Source: an uncultured Opitutales bacterium (GTDB taxonomy: Bacteria; Verrucomicrobiota; Verrucomicrobiia; Opitutales; UBA2995). From it: a stretch of 10,458 bases of DNA. Below, in pieces: positions 6,072-10,458 of this stretch; positions within the stretch are counted from its first letter, which is position 1, and each line of letters opens with the position of its first letter. Under the pieces are notes generated by a model, which saw nothing but the letters and a program-made list of their open reading frames with translations, did no database searches and was not told the origin of the DNA. Location of the stretch: positions 1-10,458 of the forward strand of contig CALGUT010000378.1 in assembly GCA_937920335.1 (NCBI GenBank), written 5' to 3'. The position numbers were made by a program, and so were the translations under genes.

Positions 6072-8903
6072 ATGAACCCTTTGAAATTTATGAAACTGAA
6101 TCTTGGTGGCACATTAACCGCGAGTCTTATTGTTAGTTTGTTAACACTGACTTCGTCACTTTCTGCCCAGTTCGTCGGGACTGTTGCGGGAAAAGTGTCG
6201 GACAGCTCTACAAACCTTAATTTGGAGGGTGTCGTCGTATCGATCGATGGTACTTCGCTCAAAACGCACACCGATGGGGCGGGTGAGTTTGCCCTCCGGA
6301 ATGTTCCGACCGGTGCCCAAATGGTGCAGTTTACCTATGTGGGTTTGAATCCGGTATCGAAACCCGTTTCAGTCGCTTTGGGTGAACGCAGCATAGTGGA
6401 TCTGGATATGGCGCAACAAACGTTCAACCTCGATGAACTGCAGGTATTCGGAAGCCTCATTGGACAATCTCGTGCGATCAATTTACAGAAAACATCTGCC
6501 ACTTTGAAAAGTGTTGTGGCTTCTGATGCCTTTGGTCGATTCCCCGACCAGAATGCGGCTGAGATTCTCGGTCGTCTTCCAGGCGTATCTGTCGAACTCG
6601 ATCAAGGTGAAGGGCGCTATGTTATCGTCCGTGGAATCGATCCGGATCTTAGCAATGTATCGATTGATGGAGTAGCGGTTCCGTCTCCCGAATCGAGTAC
6701 ACGTCGTGTGGCTCTCGATGTGATTCCGTCTGATATTTTAGATACGCTCGAGGTTACCAAAGCCGTCACACCAGACATGGACGGCGATACCATCGGTGGT
6801 AATGTGAACATCAAGACCAAAAGTGCTTTCGATTTCGGAGAACGGGTTCTCCAGGGAACTATTCAGGCGCAATACAGTGATCTCGTAGACGATTATTCTG
6901 GAAAAATTAACCTGACTTACGGCGATGTGTTTAACGATGGAACGGTTGGTTGGATCACCTCCGTCAGTTACCAGGAAAGAGACTTTGGCTCCGATAACAA
7001 CGAAGTGGATGGTCCTTGGGACGAAGAAGCTGGGGGTTACTTCGCCCCTGAAATCGAGTTCCGCGAGTATGTCATTACCCGTGAACGTCTAGGGATCTCC
7101 TCTGGATTGGAGTTTAAGCCCGATGATGATAGTTACTTCTATATCCGTGGTATCTACAACGAATTTTCTGATCAGGAATTCCGTTACCGAACAGAGATTA
7201 AATTCGACAACGACGAGTTGGACGAATACGAAATCGTTTCTGTCGGAGATCGGACGGCTTCGGTACTGAATATTGTAGAAACGGACCGTGATTCCAAGGA
7301 TCGTTACGAAGAGCAAAACCTGTATTCCATTTCTGCTGGCGGGGAGATTACACGTGGTGATTGGGACATTGATTTCCAGGGATCTTTTTCTCACGCTGAA
7401 GAAACGGAACCGAATCGTTTGGATACCGGATTTCGCACACCGGATGATGAAGGCCAAAACTTTTCTTACGATTTCAGGGAAACGGGTCGCCCGGTCGTTA
7501 CTTATGATGGAGGGTCTGCCGATCCGTTCGATCCATCTAGTTTCGATTTTGATGGACTGTCCGTTGAAGACAATGAAACGAGCGAGGAAGAGTTTGCCGT
7601 GCAGATCAACGCCCGCAAAGAAATGGAGATCGCTGGTAATCCCGGATTCATAAAGGCTGGGGCCAAATACCGCAGCAAAAAGAAAGAGTCCGATCTGACT
7701 CTTTACGAAAATGACGACGAGCCCTCTTTCGACTTGTCAGACTTTGCTGAATACAGCCCGCGATATCCTTATTTCAATGATCCGTCGGGGCTAGGTTATC
7801 TCCGTGTCAATGCGAAGGAATTCCGTAGCTTCTTTGAGAGTAACCGAAGTGCATTTGCGATGGAGCTGAACGAAGAAGATTCGATGCTGGAAGACTATCA
7901 ATCTAATGAAGACATTTTAGCGGCTTACTTTATGGGCGGCATGACCAACGGTGATTGGGATTGGACCGCGGGGGTTCGTATAGAGCATACCGAATTCGAC
8001 TCCACAGGCTTGGAAGCCATCTTCGACGAGGAAGGGGATTTTGATCCAAATGCTTCCTTCTCTGAAACTGCCTCGAAAGACTACACTGACATTCTTCCTG
8101 GTATCCATGGAAAATATACCCCCGATGAAAATCAGGTGTTTCGTGTTTCGATCAATAAATCTCTCGCCCGTCCAAAGTTTTCTGATTCTGCCAACCGACG
8201 CGTGGTCGACTTGATCGATGGAGAGGAAATCATTCAGGGCAATCCTGAGCTCGATCCCTACCAGGCGTGGAACTTAGATCTTAGTTATGAGTATTACCTG
8301 TCATCTCTAGGTGTGGTTTCTGTTTCCGGATTCGCCAAGAAAATCGATGACTTCATCTTCTTGTCCAAAACGGAGGTTCCAAATCCTGATGATCCCGGCT
8401 CAGAGGTTGATTTTATTTCTCCTTTGAATGGGGATACCGCTGACATTTTTGGACTCGAATTGGCTTACTCTCAGCCAATCAAAGCGGTTGACGGTTTGAG
8501 CATCTACTCCAACCTCACCTTTATCGATAGCGAGGCTGACTTGGGTCCTACTGCAGATCGCGATGGTGATTTGACGGTGGATTTTCCGGGTACTTCAGAT
8601 TTGCTCGGGACGATCGCGCTTTCTTACGAATTCCGAGGGTTCTTCATACGCGTGGCTGGAACTTATCGTAGCGAGTATTTGCAGGTTATCGGTGGTGATC
8701 CGTCCGAAGATGAATTTATCGATACTCATTTCCAGTGGGACGTTTCAACTTCCTACACGATCAGCGATAATATCACTATCTTTGCGGAATTTGTGAATAT
8801 AGACGACGAACCGTTGCGCGCGTATTATGGTGAGTCTTCTCGTCTGAGACAATACGAGGAGTACTCCTGGGCCGCGAACTTCGGTGTGAAGTGGAACCTT
8901 TAG
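6072..8903 (+). CDS. TonB-dependent outer-membrane receptor with carboxypeptidase-regulatory-like N-terminal domain
   Basis: Outer-membrane active transporter energised by TonB-ExbBD. Its 943 residues read in order: signal peptide (about 1-32, hydrophobic core TLTASLIVSLLTL, likely cleavage after SLSA); a beta-sandwich CarboxypepD_reg-like domain (about 34-113, VAGKVSDSSTNLNLEGVVVSIDG); a TonB-box-like stretch (about 118-127, FNLDELQVFG); plug domain (about 136-250) with FPDQNAAEILGRLPGVSVE, RYVIVRGID and VTPDMDGDTIGGNVNIKTK; and a 22-strand-type barrel (about 255-943). The plug motifs fit the Xanthomonas/Caulobacter-type family (TIGR01782), whose known members import carbohydrates or other organic nutrients. 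Acidic residues dominate the loops. The last residue is leucine rather than the aromatic common at barrel ends. The phytase-like gene follows 87 bases later, beyond a terminator; this suggests, but does not prove, that the ligand is a phosphate ester or its metal salt. Confidence 0.93.
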   Translation: MNPLKFMKLNLGGTLTASLIVSLLTLTSSLSAQFVGTVAGKVSDSSTNLNLEGVVVSIDGTSLKTHTDGAGEFALRNVPTGAQMVQFTYVGLNPVSKPVSVALGERSIVDLDMAQQTFNLDELQVFGSLIGQSRAINLQKTSATLKSVVASDAFGRFPDQNAAEILGRLPGVSVELDQGEGRYVIVRGIDPDLSNVSIDGVAVPSPESSTRRVALDVIPSDILDTLEVTKAVTPDMDGDTIGGNVNIKTKSAFDFGERVLQGTIQAQYSDLVDDYSGKINLTYGDVFNDGTVGWITSVSYQERDFGSDNNEVDGPWDEEAGGYFAPEIEFREYVITRERLGISSGLEFKPDDDSYFYIRGIYNEFSDQEFRYRTEIKFDNDELDEYEIVSVGDRTASVLNIVETDRDSKDRYEEQNLYSISAGGEITRGDWDIDFQGSFSHAEETEPNRLDTGFRTPDDEGQNFSYDFRETGRPVVTYDGGSADPFDPSSFDFDGLSVEDNETSEEEFAVQINARKEMEIAGNPGFIKAGAKYRSKKKESDLTLYENDDEPSFDLSDFAEYSPRYPYFNDPSGLGYLRVNAKEFRSFFESNRSAFAMELNEEDSMLEDYQSNEDILAAYFMGGMTNGDWDWTAGVRIEHTEFDSTGLEAIFDEEGDFDPNASFSETASKDYTDILPGIHGKYTPDENQVFRVSINKSLARPKFSDSANRRVVDLIDGEEIIQGNPELDPYQAWNLDLSYEYYLSSLGVVSVSGFAKKIDDFIFLSKTEVPNPDDPGSEVDFISPLNGDTADIFGLELAYSQPIKAVDGLSIYSNLTFIDSEADLGPTADRDGDLTVDFPGTSDLLGTIALSYEFRGFFIRVAGTYRSEYLQVIGGDPSEDEFIDTHFQWDVSTSYTISDNITIFAEFVNIDDEPLRAYYGESSRLRQYEEYSWAANFGVKWNL

Positions 8904-8941
8904 GTAGCAATTGGGGTAATTCGGTATCTAAATAGAAATCG

Positions 8942-8981
8942 GAGGAGGTCGCCTCTGGTAGTTGGGCGACCTCCTTATTTT
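8942..8981 (+). terminator. Intrinsic terminator/attenuator between the receptor and phytase-like genes
   Basis: A perfect 10-base stem, GGAGGTCGCC (8944-8953) with GGCGACCTCC (8965-8974), encloses an 11-base loop and extends by an A-T and a G-T pair at its base. TTATTTT follows at 8975-8981. This is a textbook Rho-independent terminator placed 39 bases after the receptor stop codon. The next start codon is only 9 bases after the T-tract, so transcripts reaching the next gene from the receptor must read through it. Confidence 0.88.
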
Positions 8982-8990
8982 CAATAAAAA

Positions 8991-10043
8991 ATGAAATCCA
9001 TATTTTTCCTAATCGTTTCGGTCTTATCAACGGGCTGTGTATCCTTGGTTTCCCAAGACGCTCGACCGGTTGAAGTAAGCGAGTGGTTCTTCACCCAGCG
9101 TGACGAAATTAACAATGTCGATTCGTTGGCGACTTATCATGGCCCCAACGGTGAGCATTGGCTCATCGTAACCGCCAAGGGCACCCATTGCCTCCTCGTT
9201 TATGATGCCTTTAATGGCGCGTTCATTAAACAGGTGGGGCAACAGGGCCCCGCGCTTGGTCAGTTCAATCGTCCCAATGGCGTAAGTGTCGTGGGGGATA
9301 AAGTATTCGTCGTCGAGCGCGATAATCAACGGGTGCAAGTGCTATCGCTACCCGATTTCTTTCAATTGGGTTCCTTCGGAATGGATCATCTTATCAACCC
9401 CTACGGGCTTTATGTTTGGCAGAAGGATTGGGACCATGTGACGGTGTATGTAACGGACAACTACGAGACATTAACTGAGGAGAAACCACCGCTTGCTGAG
9501 CTCGGTAAACGGGTCCATGTATATGAGATTACCTTTACCGAAGCTGATAGTCTGGAGTACTCTTGGACAAAAGCATTTGGTGATACGAGTGGTGAGGGTG
9601 TGTTGAATATCGTTGAAAGTATTTACGGTGATCCCGCTTATAACCACCTCATGATCGGGGACGAAGAAATTTCAGCTGAAGGCCAAGCCATAAAGCGTTA
9701 CACGTCTGATGGGAATTTTACGGGGGATGTCATCGGCCGCGGTATTTTTGAGAACCAACCCGAAGGTATCGCTCTCTGGCAGACGGGCGAAAAAACCGGT
9801 TACTGGATTTTCACCGACCAAGGCATAGATTTGAATCAATACCTCTTTTTCGACCGCCAAAGCCTTGAATATGTGGGCGCGATAAAAGGAACGATCACGT
9901 CCAACACCGATGGTATTTGGCTGGATCCTGTTAGCAGCCTTCGTTTCCCGAAAGGTGCCCTCTACGCCATACATGATGATGGCAACGCCACGGCCTTTTC
10001 GCTGGCTGAGATTGCGGATGCATTGGGGTTGAATTTACCCTAA
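8991..10043 (+). CDS. Phytase-like beta-propeller protein, predicted exported lipoprotein
   Basis: Probable secreted or membrane-anchored propeller enzyme, 350 residues. The N-terminus is a signal sequence ending in LSTGC (C16). This resembles a lipobox, but serine at -3 is not the usual Leu/Val/Ile, so lipidation is uncertain. The C-terminal half aligns by eye with beta-propeller phytase: an acidic DEE (224-226), PEGIALW (257-263), a GYWIFTDQG...NQYLFFDR block (270-289), NTDGIW (305-310), and FPKGALYAIHDDGN (319-332) before a SLAEIAD tail (337-343). These places hold calcium- and phosphate-binding acidic residues in known phytases. The N-terminal phytase signature (DAxDDPAxW, then NNVDV) is not intact; INNVDSLATY and NRPNGVSV stand in similar places. 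The family's known reaction is calcium-dependent phytate hydrolysis. A general NHL-type propeller of other function is the alternative. The ATG has no Shine-Dalgarno. Confidence 0.68.
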   Translation: MKSIFFLIVSVLSTGCVSLVSQDARPVEVSEWFFTQRDEINNVDSLATYHGPNGEHWLIVTAKGTHCLLVYDAFNGAFIKQVGQQGPALGQFNRPNGVSVVGDKVFVVERDNQRVQVLSLPDFFQLGSFGMDHLINPYGLYVWQKDWDHVTVYVTDNYETLTEEKPPLAELGKRVHVYEITFTEADSLEYSWTKAFGDTSGEGVLNIVESIYGDPAYNHLMIGDEEISAEGQAIKRYTSDGNFTGDVIGRGIFENQPEGIALWQTGEKTGYWIFTDQGIDLNQYLFFDRQSLEYVGAIKGTITSNTDGIWLDPVSSLRFPKGALYAIHDDGNATAFSLAEIADALGLNLP

Positions 10044-10121
10044 CCAAGCGCTGTTTTTTTAGTCGTAGCGATTAACGAGTCTAACAGCCTCGAGATCTGG
10101 TCTTTTGGTAGCTGTCATCGT

Positions 10122-10144
10122 TCACAGAAACTGTGAGACTTTTC
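10122..10144 (+). terminator. Possible weak terminator after the phytase-like gene
   Basis: TCACAG (10122-10127) and CTGTGA (10131-10136) form a 6-base stem with an AAA loop, followed after GAC by TTTT at 10139-10142. Stem and T-run are short. A T7 run at 10054-10060 follows a 7-base stem made of 10023-10029 and 10037-10043, which overlaps the gene's end, but it sits 10 bases too far away. Either may end transcription. The rest of the 10044-10217 gap shows nothing else recognisable. Confidence 0.3.
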
Positions 10145-10217
10145 ATTCACATAGAATCGCTAGGCCAATAAGTTAGGTCGAGAGTACTAGGGCTAGGCTG
10201 AAAGGGGGTGTTTGTAG

Positions 10218-10458
10218 TCAGTCGATATGAACTAAAGCATTGGCCCCACCGGGTATCGTAGAAGGGTCGATTCTTTGATCGAGTGTGGCGAACTTACTTT
10301 CATGTTTGATTGCGAGCGCCAGTAGGTAGTGATCCGTAAGATTCTTAGAACTTGGTAGGGTTGGAAGGGCCTTCGAATTCAGTATTGTGACATTATCACT
10401 CCAAAATTGATGCCCTGGGAAGCTTACAATTGCAGTCAACATTTCCCGAACTGTTTGA
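10218..10458 (-). CDS. PIN-domain ribonuclease (VapC-type toxin), N-terminus outside window
   Basis: C-terminal part of a PIN-domain protein, the toxin class of VapBC toxin-antitoxin modules, which cleave RNA using magnesium-binding acidic residues. The reading frame stays open to the window edge (residues QTVRE precede the first ATG at 10442), so that methionine is probably internal and about the first half of a 130-140-residue protein is missing. Visible hallmarks are LTDHYLLALAIKH, with the third conserved aspartate, then FATLDQRI, with the fourth acidic position, preceded by a HQFWSDNV stretch like the HxFWxDD region of the family, and ending in a short PGGANALVHI tail. The antitoxin (vapB) would be expected just upstream, outside the window. 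It is convergent with the phytase-like gene. Family is clear; toxin activity and target are inferred. Confidence 0.82.
   Translation of the reverse strand, partial: QTVREMLTAIVSFPGHQFWSDNVTILNSKALPTLPSSKNLTDHYLLALAIKHESKFATLDQRIDPSTIPGGANALVHID

Noticed and set aside
7089..7457. Open frame of about 120 codons antisense to the receptor gene
   Set aside because: It lies wholly inside a gene with strong protein-level evidence, its translation has no recognisable domain, and no ribosome site is seen. The 9672-9974 antisense frame was rejected likewise.
8776..9030. Minus-strand open frame spanning the terminator between the receptor and phytase-like genes
   Set aside because: It overlaps the ends of two well supported genes and reads through the hairpin; composition is not protein-like.
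10112..10136. CTGTCAT followed by CTGTGA, resembling Pho-box half sites
   Set aside because: The units are 19 bases apart rather than 11, the second is part of a hairpin, and the site lies downstream of the gene rather than before a promoter.

Overview
The window looks like chromosomal DNA of a Gram-negative bacterium, most probably Verrucomicrobiota and plausibly a marine or aquatic member of Opitutae. The reasons are a large TonB-dependent receptor of the Xanthomonas/Caulobacter type that carries an N-terminal carboxypeptidase-regulatory-like domain, frequent absence of a Shine-Dalgarno sequence, middling GC and acidic secreted proteins. The lineage is an inference from gene style; no rRNA or other taxonomic marker is present. 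No tRNA, rRNA, CRISPR array, insertion sequence, integrase or phage gene was seen.

Layout. Positions 33-3490 (minus strand) hold a housekeeping/transport pair: uvrC (nucleotide excision repair, unusually short) followed by a SulP-family anion transporter with a C-terminal STAS domain. Across a 63-base divergent gap, 3554-5913 (plus strand) holds cinA (nicotinamide-nucleotide amidase / CinA family) and, 5 bases later, holA (DNA polymerase III delta subunit, the clamp-loader wrench), almost certainly co-transcribed. A 158-base regulatory gap (5914-6071) contains two perfect copies of a 10-base direct repeat and a good ribosome binding site. It precedes a 943-residue TonB-dependent receptor (6072-8903), a strong hairpin terminator (8942-8981), and a predicted exported beta-propeller protein (8991-10043) whose C-terminal half resembles beta-propeller phytase. 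A 174-base gap follows, and the window ends inside a minus-strand PIN-domain (VapC-type) ribonuclease whose N-terminus is cut off by the window edge.

How the genes work together. The repair/replication genes are ordinary core genes. The accessory part of interest is the receptor plus phytase-like protein. The exported propeller enzyme could release phosphate from inositol phosphates or another phosphate ester, while the receptor imports the substrate, a breakdown product or a metal complex through the outer membrane. Pairing of beta-propeller phytases with TonB-dependent receptors is known in other Gram-negative bacteria. Here the phytase N-terminal signature is degenerate, so the true substrate may differ. 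The terminator between the two genes and the repeats upstream of the receptor suggest separate tuning of receptor and enzyme levels.
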